DNA of 64,000 nt. Source: Brevibacterium aurantiacum. Its GTDB lineage: Bacteria > Actinomycetota > Actinomycetes > Actinomycetales > Brevibacteriaceae. A program made the position numbers and the translations under genes. Each line of letters opens with the position of its first letter. Positions within the stretch are counted from its first letter, which is position 1. The notes beneath the pieces are model-generated. The model was not told the origin of the DNA. It did not search any database and was given only the letters and a program-made list of their open reading frames with translations. Shown here piece after piece: positions 21,172 through 29,874 of the stretch. The stretch is from positions 85,123 to 149,122 of the forward strand of contig NZ_FXZB01000010.1 of NCBI RefSeq assembly GCF_900169065.1, written 5' to 3'.

Positions 21172-22452
21172 TCAGCTGCGTTTCTTGAACCCTATCGAAG
21201 CCCCGGTCAACGTCAAGATGAGAACGGCGAACAACGAGGTCATGCACATGACGACCACGCCCGGCCACGCGAAATCGGTGAACAGAACCGCCGACAGCCA
21301 GGCGCCCAGGCTGGTGCCCAGATAGTAGACGGTGAGGTAGATGGCCGCCGATCGGGTGGAGTCGACACCGGGCCGTGAGGCGCTGGCTGACGCGGATGCG
21401 CCCGTGTGGCCGAGGAAGAAGCCGCCGGTGAGCAGGGACATGCCGATGATGATCACCGGCAGATCATCGACGAGAGTGAGTCCGGCGCCGACAAGTGCTG
21501 TGACCATCCCGATCAGTGTCAACGAGGTGCGCGAGAGCCTCGTGGCCAACCGACCGTAGTACGTGGTGACGACGGTGCCGACGAGGTAGATGAGGAAGAA
21601 CAGTGCGACTGCGCCTTCGCTCAGCCGCCAGGGATCATGCTGCAGCCGAGTGCCGAGCATCGTGAAGGAGCCGCCGAAGACGATCATGCACAGGAAGCCG
21701 GTGAGGTAGATCCGCCACAGCCCCGATCTCAGCGGAATGATCGCCCGCCGAGGTGGCTGCGCGGTGTCCGCTGCTGCCGAGGATTCTGCATCGGACGTCG
21801 ACTCCTGCTCTGTCGCCGCCGGTTCCGGCGCAGTCGTCGACGATTCGCGGGCGGCGATCACTCGTGAGGTGGTGAAGAGATCGTGGCGGAGCAGCCAGAC
21901 CACGATGAGCCCGAAGACCAGAGAGACTGCCGCGGTGAACGCCAGGCCGCCGTGCCAGCCGAGGCCCTCCGCGGCAAGACCGGTCAGGAGCCGGGAGGAG
22001 AGTCCGCCGATCGTGTTGCCGGCGATGTAGACACCGATAGCGCCGGGCAGTGCCTTCGCCGGCAGCCGCAGCGAAAGATAGGCCATTGCGGTGGCAGGCA
22101 CCGAGGCGATCGCCACGCCTTGGAGGAAGCGGACCGCGATGAGCAGTTCGGGGCTCGGCATGAACGGCAGGATGAGCGCGAGGAGCGCGGCCAGGACCAC
22201 GCCGCCGGCGATCTGCCTGGCATGCCCGATGCGCGGGGCGAGCACGGAGAACGGGATGAGGAAGACGGCCATGGCAACGTTGGTGGCGGAGACCGTCAGG
22301 CTCGCTGTGGGAGCGTCGATGTCGTAGGCGCCGCGGATGGCGGGGAGCAGTCCCTGCGTCTCATAGAGCACGAGGAAGACCGAGACTCCGGCCAAGAACA
22401 CCGCCACGATGGTTCGCCGAGTACTCGTCGCGCTCGGCTCACCAGTACTCAT
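21172..22452 (-). CDS. MFS transporter
   Basis: A major facilitator of about 426 residues with twelve predicted helices in two halves, separated by a hydrophilic loop rich in Glu/Ser/Ala (about residues 200-235). The LYETQGLLPAIRGAYDI opening and the SVLAPRIGHARQIAGG loop 2-3 motif fit the AraJ/YnfM-type drug and metabolite exporters. ATG at 22452 is chosen because the first helix begins shortly after it; the longer frame from 22500 adds 16 unlikely residues. The substrate is unknown. Confidence 0.83.
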   Translation of the reverse strand: MSTGEPSATSTRRTIVAVFLAGVSVFLVLYETQGLLPAIRGAYDIDAPTASLTVSATNVAMAVFLIPFSVLAPRIGHARQIAGGVVLAALLALILPFMPSPELLIAVRFLQGVAIASVPATAMAYLSLRLPAKALPGAIGVYIAGNTIGGLSSRLLTGLAAEGLGWHGGLAFTAAVSLVFGLIVVWLLRHDLFTTSRVIAARESSTTAPEPAATEQESTSDAESSAAADTAQPPRRAIIPLRSGLWRIYLTGFLCMIVFGGSFTMLGTRLQHDPWRLSEGAVALFFLIYLVGTVVTTYYGRLATRLSRTSLTLIGMVTALVGAGLTLVDDLPVIIIGMSLLTGGFFLGHTGASASASASRPGVDSTRSAAIYLTVYYLGTSLGAWLSAVLFTDFAWPGVVVMCMTSLFAVLILTLTGASIGFKKRS

Positions 22453-22626
22453 AGATCCAACGCTATGCCGATACTGGGGAAAACCCCAATGCGCGAACAC
22501 TCACGTGCTTCCTAGGCTGTACTCAGATCCCCCACCTGACGCCCATCCCCCGGTTCTCCGCGGCACGTCGATCACATCACGTCGATCGCTCCCCGGAGAG
22601 CGGCGACGCAAGAGAAGGAGAACACC

Positions 22627-23067
22627 GTGTCCGTGTCGCCTCTGGTCCCCGAACTGCCCTCCATCGACCCCTTCGATTCCCTCAATTCCCTTGACTCCCT
22701 TGAACGTCCGGGTTCCGTGAAACGACCGAACTCCGACAATGAGGCCGAGCACAACCATCCCAACCGCTCCTTCTTCGTCACCTGGCTCCTATCGCTCCTG
22801 CTGGGCTTCCTCGGTGCCGACCGCCTCTACACGGGACGTTTCCTCACCGGCGGGCTCAAGCTGGTCAGCCTCGGCGGCTTGGGCCTGTGGTGGGTCTTCG
22901 ACCTCGTCATCGTCATGGCCGGCGGGCTTCGCTACGACAACCGTCCCCTCAGCGGTTACGACTCCTGGAAGGAAGTCGCGTGGATCGCCACGGGGTTCCT
23001 CCTCATCATCGGCTACTCCCTCCAGCTCGACGAACTTGTTCAGGCGCTGCTCATACGAGTGTTCTGA
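22627..23067 (+). CDS. TM2 domain-containing membrane protein
   Basis: A 146-residue protein: a hydrophilic, Ser/Pro/Leu-rich N-terminus of about 45 residues, then the TM2 domain (FFVTWLLSLLLGFLGADRLYTG and LKLVSLGGLGLWWVFDLVIV), then a third hydrophobic segment. TM2 proteins have a D-R-F/L-Y turn between two helices, clearly seen here as ADRLYTG. Function is unknown. The GTG start follows a GAAGGAGA site. The N-terminal DNA holds a run of CCCTCAATTCCCTTGACTCCC-like microrepeats coding SLNSLDSLE. Confidence 0.8.
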   Translation: MSVSPLVPELPSIDPFDSLNSLDSLERPGSVKRPNSDNEAEHNHPNRSFFVTWLLSLLLGFLGADRLYTGRFLTGGLKLVSLGGLGLWWVFDLVIVMAGGLRYDNRPLSGYDSWKEVAWIATGFLLIIGYSLQLDELVQALLIRVF

Positions 23068-23174
23068 GCCAGACGGGCGGAACTTTAGCCCACCCTTTCC
23101 TGAAATCCCCGTGTTCTCGGTTTAGGCTCGCATCAAGCACAGACCGAAGAAGTTCAAGGAAAGGTCGGTACCCC

Positions 23175-24740
23175 ATGGTCAGCCAGCTCGGAGGAGACTC
23201 AACAGGAAAGCGCGTGGCTCAGGCCGCTGCCGCCGTCTCAGCGCTCGGCCTCGGCGCCCTCGCCGCCTGGGATGTGACCCAGAAGAAGCATTCGATCCTG
23301 CGCAACTATCCGGTCGCCGGTCACGCACGGTATCTGCTCGAGTCGATTCGCCCAGAGATCCAGCAGTACTTCATCGAGCGGAACTGGGATGGCCGTCCGT
23401 ACAATCGCAACACTCGCGCAATAATCTACGAACGCGCCAAAGGCAAGCACTCCGAAAGCGCCTTCGGGACTGAACGCGATGTCAATCGCACGGGCTACGA
23501 GGCCCTCATGCACTCGAATGTTCCGATCACGAGCTCCCCCACTCCCCCGCGGATCCGTGTCGGCGGGGCGGAATGCACACAGCCCTATGACATCTCGCTC
23601 CTCAACGTCTCGGCCATGAGCTTCGGATCGCTGAGTGACAATGCGGTGCGCTCGCTCAACAAAGGCGCCGCCCTGGGTGGGTTCGCCCAGGACACCGGAG
23701 AAGGCTCGATCACGCCCTATCACCAGGAGTTCGGCGGCGACCTGATCTGGGAGATCGGCACCGGCTACTTCGGCTGCCGAACCCCCGAGGGCGAATTCGC
23801 TCCGGACGTCTTCGCCCAGAAAGCACAGGACCCACAGGTCAAGATGGTCTCTCTCAAGCTTTCCCAGGGTGCCAAACCCGGCCTCGGCGGCGTCCTGCCC
23901 GGCCCGAAGGTCACCGAGGAGATCTCAGAGATCCGCGGCATTCCCGTCGGCAAGACCTGTGTCAGCCCACCGAACCACACTGTATTCTCGACGCCGATCG
24001 AACTCCTGCAGTTCGTCGAACAGATGCGCAAGCTCTCCGGCGGCAAGCCTGCCGGTTTCAAGCTCTGTGTGGGCTCGCGCACCGAATTCCTCGGCATCTG
24101 CAAGGCCATGGTCGAGACCGGCATCACTCCCGACTTCATCATCGTCGACGGCTCAGAAGGCGGCACGGGAGCTGCGCCGCTCGAATTCGAAAACCACGTC
24201 GGCCTGCCTCTGACCCAGGGCCTGATGATCGTGCACAACGCGCTCAAGGGTGCGGGGCTGCGTGATCGCATCAAGATCGGTGCGGCAGGGAAGATCGCGG
24301 CCGGCTCCGACATCGTCAAGCGACTCATCCAGGGTGCCGACTTCACAATGGCGGCTCGCGCCATGATGATGGCCGTCGGCTGCATTCAGGCTCAGGTCTG
24401 CCACACCGGCAAATGCCCCGTCGGCGTGGCCACGCAGGATCCTCGCCGTGCACGCGCCATCGATGTTCCCGACAAGTCGACTCGCGTGAAGAACTACCAC
24501 GACGGCACCGTCGCCGAGGCCGTGCGCCTGATGGCGTCGATGGGCGTGGCCCATCCGGATGAGCTGGAACCGACGATGCTGCGCCGCAATGTCTCGGAGT
24601 CTGAGTCCTGGTCCTACGCTCGTCTCTACGACTGGCTCAAGCCCGGCGAGCTGCTCAGCGGCGCTCCCGCTGACTGGGCCGCCGACTGGGAGACGGCCCG
24701 AGCAGACTCCTTCGCCATCCCACACGGCCACAGCCGCTGA
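23175..24740 (+). CDS. FMN-binding glutamate synthase family protein
   Basis: A 521-residue protein similar to the central FMN domain of glutamate synthase. Residues 1-35 hold one hydrophobic segment. Signatures include NVSAMSFGSLSDNAV, GGFAQDTGEGSITPYH, VDGSEGGTGAAPLEF and CHTGKCPVGVATQDP, which correspond to FMN and Fe-S cluster elements of GltB. There is no N-terminal glutaminase domain, so it is not a complete GOGAT; such stand-alone proteins are archaeal-type or YERD-like and of unclear role. ATG at 23175 replaces an earlier frame that overlaps the TM2 gene. Confidence 0.88.
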   Translation: MVSQLGGDSTGKRVAQAAAAVSALGLGALAAWDVTQKKHSILRNYPVAGHARYLLESIRPEIQQYFIERNWDGRPYNRNTRAIIYERAKGKHSESAFGTERDVNRTGYEALMHSNVPITSSPTPPRIRVGGAECTQPYDISLLNVSAMSFGSLSDNAVRSLNKGAALGGFAQDTGEGSITPYHQEFGGDLIWEIGTGYFGCRTPEGEFAPDVFAQKAQDPQVKMVSLKLSQGAKPGLGGVLPGPKVTEEISEIRGIPVGKTCVSPPNHTVFSTPIELLQFVEQMRKLSGGKPAGFKLCVGSRTEFLGICKAMVETGITPDFIIVDGSEGGTGAAPLEFENHVGLPLTQGLMIVHNALKGAGLRDRIKIGAAGKIAAGSDIVKRLIQGADFTMAARAMMMAVGCIQAQVCHTGKCPVGVATQDPRRARAIDVPDKSTRVKNYHDGTVAEAVRLMASMGVAHPDELEPTMLRRNVSESESWSYARLYDWLKPGELLSGAPADWAADWETARADSFAIPHGHSR

Positions 24741-24795
24741 GTCATACCTTGAGCCGCGGCAGTGCTGGATTCAACTGAGACAACAGGAGATCGCC

Positions 24796-25365
24796 ATGGC
24801 AACCCTCGTTCTGCTCCATTCCGCACTGGGCAAGACTCCCGGCGTCGAAGCGATCGCCGATCGATACAGAGCCGCCGGGCACACCGTGCTCACCCCCGAT
24901 GTCTACGAGGGACGCACGTTCACCACCGCCGAGGCCGGGGTCGGTCACTCGCAGGACGTCGGGTTCTCTCAGCTGGTCGATCGGGCTGCCGCGGCCTGTG
25001 CTGACCTGACTGGTGAGATCGTCTTCGCCGGGCTCTCCCTCGGTGCCGGCATCGCCCAGCAGATGGGCAAGAACGACGCGCGGGCACGGGGCGCGCTCCT
25101 CTTCCACGGCGGCGGCTTCCCCAAGCCCACGCGATGGCAGGAGAATGTGCCCGTCCAGATCCATTTCTCAGTCGATGACGAGTGGAGAGACGCAGCTGCG
25201 CCACAGACTCTGCTGGAGTCGGCTACCCGAGCGGGGGCGCAGGCGGAGTATTTCCTCTACCCGGGCGGGAGTCACCTCTTCAGCGATCCGCTGGTCGCTG
25301 ACTACCGAGGGGACAGCGCGCAGCTGCTCCTCGACCGCAGTCTGGCGTTCCTCGACAAGGTCTGA
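24796..25365 (+). CDS. Dienelactone hydrolase family protein
   Basis: A 189-residue alpha/beta hydrolase of the dienelactone hydrolase type. LVLLHSALGKTPG is the oxyanion turn, GLSLGAGIAQQMG near residue 80 the nucleophile elbow (here Ser; classical dienelactone hydrolase uses Cys), and PGGSHLFSDP the catalytic-His region. It probably hydrolyses a small ester. ATG at 24796 follows CAGGAGA; longer frames lie inside the upstream gene. A gap of only 55 bases suggests co-transcription with the FMN protein. Confidence 0.83.
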   Translation: MATLVLLHSALGKTPGVEAIADRYRAAGHTVLTPDVYEGRTFTTAEAGVGHSQDVGFSQLVDRAAAACADLTGEIVFAGLSLGAGIAQQMGKNDARARGALLFHGGGFPKPTRWQENVPVQIHFSVDDEWRDAAAPQTLLESATRAGAQAEYFLYPGGSHLFSDPLVADYRGDSAQLLLDRSLAFLDKV

Positions 25366-25418
25366 GGCCCTCGGCTCGCTCCCACCCAACAAACGTCGAG
25401 AGCCGTCCGATCAATCGT

Positions 25419-25481
25419 CGAGAGCCGACCGCACCGGCCAAAGCCGACTCCCTGAAGTCGCCCGCCGCCGCTACGGTCGGC
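25419..25481 (+). repeat. 63-bp repeat, left copy
   Basis: This sequence matches 26531-26593 with a single difference (CACCGG here, CACCAG there). It is preceded at about 25394 by a partial copy of its first 12 bases (CGTCGAGAGCCG). With the second copy it brackets the AbiEi-like pseudogene. Confidence 0.85.
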
Positions 25482-25586
25482 CTTCGGCGAATTCGCATTC
25501 TCCGGACTAGCAGAATCTGCGATTGCATCCGCTTCAATACTTAGCATTTCATTGCGTTTAGTATCGTTTGATGCCATTATCGTTAG

Positions 25587-26567
25587 ATGGTTCAGGTTTA
25601 CATGAAACAGGACCTTCTCAGATTCGGCTTGACCGATGATGACGTCCGCCGAGCGCAGCAGTGTTGCCTGCAAAAGATTCGGCGTGGGCACTATGCTGTG
25701 GTCCGCCCTTGCAGTTCACCGCATCATGCCGTTCTGCACTCGCCTGGCGCTGCCGAGCCGATCTCTTATCCCCAGACTTTCGGCGATATCCGAGACCAGA
25801 GCGAGAACCTCAAACCCTTGATTCGTTCGCGACTGCACGAGCTCCGCTCCGGAGACGTCTTCTCTCACATCTCGGCTGCTCTGATTCACGGCATTCGCCC
25901 GCCGTTCCCTGCAACCGACAGGGCCGAGATCATCCGTACCGGTTATCACGAGAACTTCCCAACATTGCGCATCTATAACCGCATCGTTCCACCGGCAGAC
26001 CAGACCACCATCGGCGATTTTGCGGTCACAGATCTCTCGCGCACGCTCTCCGACATCGCTCATGACTACCCATTGGAGATATCCGTACCGATGATCTCCG
26101 AGGCTCTTCGAGCCGGCAACATCAGCAAGTCCGACCTTTTCGAGCAGATGAAGATTCGTCGAAGAGGGTGCAGAGTTGCGAAGCAAGGCATCGAGCTGTC
26201 CGACCCGCTGCATGAGTCTCAGGGCGAGTCACTCTGTGCGGTGAAATTCCACAGATTCTCCATCGGAGAGATGATTCCGCAGGTGACAGTGCACGATCGC
26301 GCTGGGAAGTTTCTCGGCAGATGCGACTTCAAGCACGCAAGACTTCCGTTGATCGTGGAGTTCCATGGTCTGGGCAAGTACTACCTCAATGAGTCCGGAC
26401 CAGATTGAGCCAGCAAGGACAACCATGCTCGGCACATGCGGCTCGCCAATGCCGGGTTCACAGTCTTCAATTTGGTCTGGGCCGATCTCTTTCGCAGCGA
26501 AATGTTCACTGCCATCAAGAAGCACATCGCCGAGAGCCGACCGCACCAGCCAAAGCCGACTCCCTGA
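25587..26567 (+). pseudogene. AbiEi/DUF559-like protein broken by an in-frame TGA
   Basis: The frame from ATG 25587 codes for 273 residues and stops at TGA 26406-26408. Beyond it, the same frame stays open for another 52 codons and reads ARHMRLANAGFTVFNLVWAD, the usual end of actinobacterial AbiEi-antitoxin-type/DUF559 proteins. The gene is therefore interrupted by a nonsense codon, after LPLIVEFHGLGKYY (the E-x-D/H-G nuclease-like strand). The N-terminus (RFGLTDDDVRRAQ) resembles the AbiEi winged-helix start. Base composition is visibly lower in GC than neighbours, suggesting transfer. No AbiEii toxin partner is adjacent. Readthrough or a sequencing error cannot be excluded. Confidence 0.7.
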
Positions 26568-26593
26568 AGTCGCCCGCCGCCGCTACGGTCGGC
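26531..26593 (+). repeat. 63-bp repeat, right copy, with perfect inverted ends
   Basis: Second copy of the 25419-25481 sequence. Here it carries perfect 13-base inverted ends, CGAGAGCCGACCG at 26531-26543 and its complement at 26586-26598, giving a REP-like folded element. It overlaps the last dozen codons of the broken AbiEi-like frame. Confidence 0.85.
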
Positions 26594-26651
26594 TCTCGAC
26601 GAAAGTTCACGAGCCGGTGCGGAGTCGCTCCTGACTTCGGCTGCCGGCGGG

Positions 26652-27455
26652 TCAGCCCATCACCAGGCCGTTGTCGACGACGAGGTTCTGGCCCGTCACC
26701 GCGCGTGAGGCCGGCGATGCGAAGAACACCACCGCCGAGGCGAATTCCTCCGGAGTCGTCACGTGACCCAGCGGAGTCTGTGCCGCAATCTGGTCGAAGA
26801 CCTCCTCCGGCGTTGCCGAGGAGGCGTCGGTGGTGCGCAGCAGACCACCGGAGACCATGTTCACTCTGACTCCTGAGGGGCCGAGATCTTTTGCAAAGGT
26901 CCTGGTCAGGGACAGTAGAGCCGCTTTGGCCGCCGTGTAGTCGTGGTACGGCACGACCGGGTTCTGGACGAGGTTGGATCCGATATTGATGACCCGGCCC
27001 GATCCGATCTCACGGAATCCGCTCATCGCGGCCTGGACGGTGTTGAGCGCGGCACCGACGGCGCCGCGGAACTGGTCGGTGAAATCGGAGAAGTCGATCT
27101 CGTCTGCCGGCTGTCGTTCCTCCCCGTTGAAGGAGAAGTCGACGAGGGCGTTGTTGACCACCGTCGACACGGGCGCGCCGAACTCCGCATGTGCGGCGGC
27201 GAACATGGCGTCCACGGCACGTGAGTCGGTGACATCGGCCTCGATCGCCACCGCACGTCCGCCGCGGGCCCGGACCGCCTCGGCGAGTTCCTCCGCTGCT
27301 TCGGCCGAATAGCGGTAGTTGATGACGAGCGCGGCCTCCTCGTGCGCGAAGGCCTTCGCGATGGACGAGCCCACACCGCGCCCGGCTCCTGTCACGAGGA
27401 CGATCTGCTGGTCAAGCGGCATAGCCGATGATGTGAATGCCTGGGCGTTGCTCAT
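26652..27455 (-). CDS. SDR family oxidoreductase (3-oxoacyl-ACP reductase-like)
   Basis: A 267-residue classical SDR. The cofactor motif TGAGRGVG lies near residue 21, VNNALVDF takes the place of NNAG near 105, and the catalytic Tyr-x3-Lys is in YHDYTAAKAALL near 180. RVNMVSGGLL is the FabG-like substrate loop. An AAGGAGA site precedes ATG 27455. It lies divergently from the membrane protein leading to the ole genes, so a role in fatty acid metabolism is possible but not shown. Confidence 0.85.
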   Translation of the reverse strand: MSNAQAFTSSAMPLDQQIVLVTGAGRGVGSSIAKAFAHEEAALVINYRYSAEAAEELAEAVRARGGRAVAIEADVTDSRAVDAMFAAAHAEFGAPVSTVVNNALVDFSFNGEERQPADEIDFSDFTDQFRGAVGAALNTVQAAMSGFREIGSGRVINIGSNLVQNPVVPYHDYTAAKAALLSLTRTFAKDLGPSGVRVNMVSGGLLRTTDASSATPEEVFDQIAAQTPLGHVTTPEEFASAVVFFASPASRAVTGQNLVVDNGLVMG

Positions 27456-27622
27456 CGCGATTCTCCTTCGAATGCTGGGCGGTCCTCACTGCTCGGGAGG
27501 CCGTTGCAGGTCGTGATCTCACCCTACATTCGCGGCCCGTCCCGTGGGTGAACGTGAATACCGCCCCGATCCTCCTTAGACTGAGTACTCGACCATCGTT
27601 GTCCATCCCCAGGAAGTCCTTC

Positions 27623-28711
27623 ATGAGCGAGCTCGGCGCCAGCATCTCAATCGGAGTCCTCGCAGCACTCGTCGTCCTCATCATCTACATCATCGCGGCT
27701 CGGATCGGGCGATGGCAGCCGGCTCCGCAGCGTGGGCCACAAGGCGGGCAGACGCAGCCAGGCTACGGTCCCGGCGGCACCGGTCAGCCGGGCCACGCAC
27801 CGGGTTCACGGCCACGGGGCGGCTCATACGATCAGTCGACGCGTGCCTACACTCAGCCGACGCAGGCCTATGATCAGACGACTCGCGCCTATCCCCAACA
27901 GCCCGAGCGCGTCTACGGCATGAGCGAGGACGAGACTCGTGTGCTGCCCGCGACCGGGGCCGACACCGATCCACGGGCCACGAAGGCTGAACTCAGAGAC
28001 AACATCGGCCAGTCGGGGCAGATGGTCGAGACGAACCGTCGCGCGGCCACCTCCTCGAACGGTGACACGCTGGCGGTGTTCACGTATATCTTCGGCGCCG
28101 CTCTCATCGCCGTCATCGCGTTCGTGTTCTTCAACAATCTCCTCCTCCCCGCTACGGTCGGCGCACTGGCCGGCGCGATCATCTGCGTGGCGTTGGCATC
28201 GACCTACACGCTGAAGTCCCTCGAATTCTGGCCGGACAATTCGACGATCACCATCATCAACCTCCTCGTGGCCCTGGCCGCCTCCGTCGCCATGTTCATC
28301 GGTGCCGAGCAGACCGAACGCGACGGATTCACACTGGGCCGCATCACCGATTCCTTCGCCGCACTGCCCTTCAGCGAAGGATTCACCGGTTTCGCCACCG
28401 CCATCGCCGATCGCGTCGTCGAGTTCTTCCGCGAATTCGGGTTCATGGGCTTCATCTTCCTGATCCTCATGGGCGTCGGCTGCATCATCGTCTTCACTCT
28501 GGCGGCCAAGTCACTCATCGACGTCATGGACTGGCGCATCTTCGTCCAGTTCGGACGCTTCGTCACCGACCGCCCCATGTCCCATTCGCGTGCCGTTCGC
28601 TTCCAGTCTTCGAAGGTTTCGCACACCGTGACGTCGATCATTCTGGCCGGGATCGCGGTCCTCTGCGCGACCGGAATGGCCTATGACGGATTCACCTGGT
28701 TCACTCGCTGA
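27623..28711 (+). CDS. Membrane protein with Gln/Pro/Thr-rich N-terminal region
   Basis: A 362-residue protein that I do not recognise. One helix at about residues 8-26 is followed by a low-complexity segment (about 30-100) with QPGYGPGGTGQPGH and repeats of TRAYTQPTQAYDQ, then four or five hydrophobic segments (about 150-360). The last third (VMDWRIFVQFGRF) is amphipathic. ATG at 23 codons of better-fitting context: AGGAAG lies just before 27623. It is immediately upstream of the olefin cluster with a gap of 127 bases, but a link is only inferred. Confidence 0.65.
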   Translation: MSELGASISIGVLAALVVLIIYIIAARIGRWQPAPQRGPQGGQTQPGYGPGGTGQPGHAPGSRPRGGSYDQSTRAYTQPTQAYDQTTRAYPQQPERVYGMSEDETRVLPATGADTDPRATKAELRDNIGQSGQMVETNRRAATSSNGDTLAVFTYIFGAALIAVIAFVFFNNLLLPATVGALAGAIICVALASTYTLKSLEFWPDNSTITIINLLVALAASVAMFIGAEQTERDGFTLGRITDSFAALPFSEGFTGFATAIADRVVEFFREFGFMGFIFLILMGVGCIIVFTLAAKSLIDVMDWRIFVQFGRFVTDRPMSHSRAVRFQSSKVSHTVTSIILAGIAVLCATGMAYDGFTWFTR

Positions 28712-28732
28712 GAAACAATTCAGCCTGAGGGA

Positions 28733-28740
28733 TATAAGAT
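28733..28740 (+). promoter_or_regulatory. Candidate -10 element of the ole operon
   Basis: TATAAGAT stands about 100 bases before the oleA start in the 127-base gap. A good -35 is not evident. If used, the 5' leader is about 90 bases. Confidence 0.35.
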
Positions 28741-28838
28741 AGTCTCCGGACTTCCCCGTCGTGGCGCGCTCCAAGAGTGCGTCGCATCGGCCCTCAGCAG
28801 ACGACGACGAACGACCCGCAAAGGGATGAAAACCTCAA

Positions 28839-29867
28839 TTGGCGAACGGCAACGCAACATTCCGGCACTCGAACGTGGCGCTTCTCGGCCTGACCGAGAT
28901 CCTCGCCCCGAACGAAGTGACCTCTCAAGAATTCGACGAGCGCCTCGCCGATACCCTGTCCACCCTCAATCTGCCCACGGGCCTTCTGCAGCGCGTCGCC
29001 GGTGTCGACGCACGCCGCAACTGGGACGTGCCGAGCCAGTTCGCCGATGGAGCGATCGCGGCCGGTAAGAAGGCTCTCGCCGAGTCGGGGGTCTCTCCCG
29101 AGTCGATCGGACTGATGGTCAACACCTCAGTCACGCGTGAGCACCTCGAACCCTCTGTGGCCGTCGGCGTCCACGCGGGCATCGGTCTGGGCTCGCAGGC
29201 GATGAATTTCGACATCACCAACGCCTGCCTGGGCTTCGTCAACGGAATGACCCTGGCCGCGAACATGATCGACGCCGGTCAGATCGAATACGCCCTCGTC
29301 GTCGCCGGCGAAGACGCCTCCCGCGTCCAAGAGGCCACACTGGCCCGACTGACCCGTCCCGGCATCAGCCGCGAGGAATACCTCAACGAGTTCGCCTCCC
29401 TGACACTGGGGTCCGGTGCCTCCGCCGCCGTCCTCGGGCCAGCCGACAAGCACCCGGAGGGCCACCGCATCCTGGGCGGCATCACCCGCGCCGCGACCCA
29501 GCACCACGAACTGTGCGTGGGCGATCACAACGGAATGTTCACCGACACCAAGGGTCTGCTGGCCGGCGGGATGGAACTCGTCGTCGCCGCGTGGGAAGAA
29601 GCCCACGAGGACGGCTGGAACTGGCGCGAGATGGATCGCTACGTCATGCACCAGGTCTCCGACGTGCACGTCAACTCGATCACGAAGGCCGCGAACCTCG
29701 ATCCCGATCGGATTCCGGTCACCTATCCCGAACTCGGCAATGTGGGACCGGCTTCCCTGCCGATCACGCTCAGCCGTGAGGCATCACACCTCAAACCCGG
29801 CGACCGCATCCTGTGCATGGGAGTCGGGTCGGGACTCAACGCCGCAATGACCGAAATCGAGTGGTAG
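28839..29867 (+). CDS. oleA: OleA, thiolase-type acyl-CoA condensing enzyme
   Basis: A 342-residue FabH-like protein. OleA joins two fatty acyl-CoA molecules head to head to give a 2-alkyl-3-ketoacid. The catalytic cysteine is C130 in ITNACLGFVNG; the histidine lies in YVMHQVSDVH near 275 and the asparagine in GNVGPASLP near 305. The start is TTG at 28839, preceded by AAAGGGATG; it gives MANGNATFRHSNVALLG, which matches the start of Micrococcus-type OleA. Seven bases separate it from oleBC. Confidence 0.9.
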   Translation: MANGNATFRHSNVALLGLTEILAPNEVTSQEFDERLADTLSTLNLPTGLLQRVAGVDARRNWDVPSQFADGAIAAGKKALAESGVSPESIGLMVNTSVTREHLEPSVAVGVHAGIGLGSQAMNFDITNACLGFVNGMTLAANMIDAGQIEYALVVAGEDASRVQEATLARLTRPGISREEYLNEFASLTLGSGASAAVLGPADKHPEGHRILGGITRAATQHHELCVGDHNGMFTDTKGLLAGGMELVVAAWEEAHEDGWNWREMDRYVMHQVSDVHVNSITKAANLDPDRIPVTYPELGNVGPASLPITLSREASHLKPGDRILCMGVGSGLNAAMTEIEW

Positions 29868-29874
29868 AGGTTCA

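Noticed and set aside
25587..26567. AbiE toxin-antitoxin system
   Set aside because: Only an AbiEi-like protein is visible; no AbiEii nucleotidyltransferase lies next to it, and the downstream gene is an SDR on the other strand.
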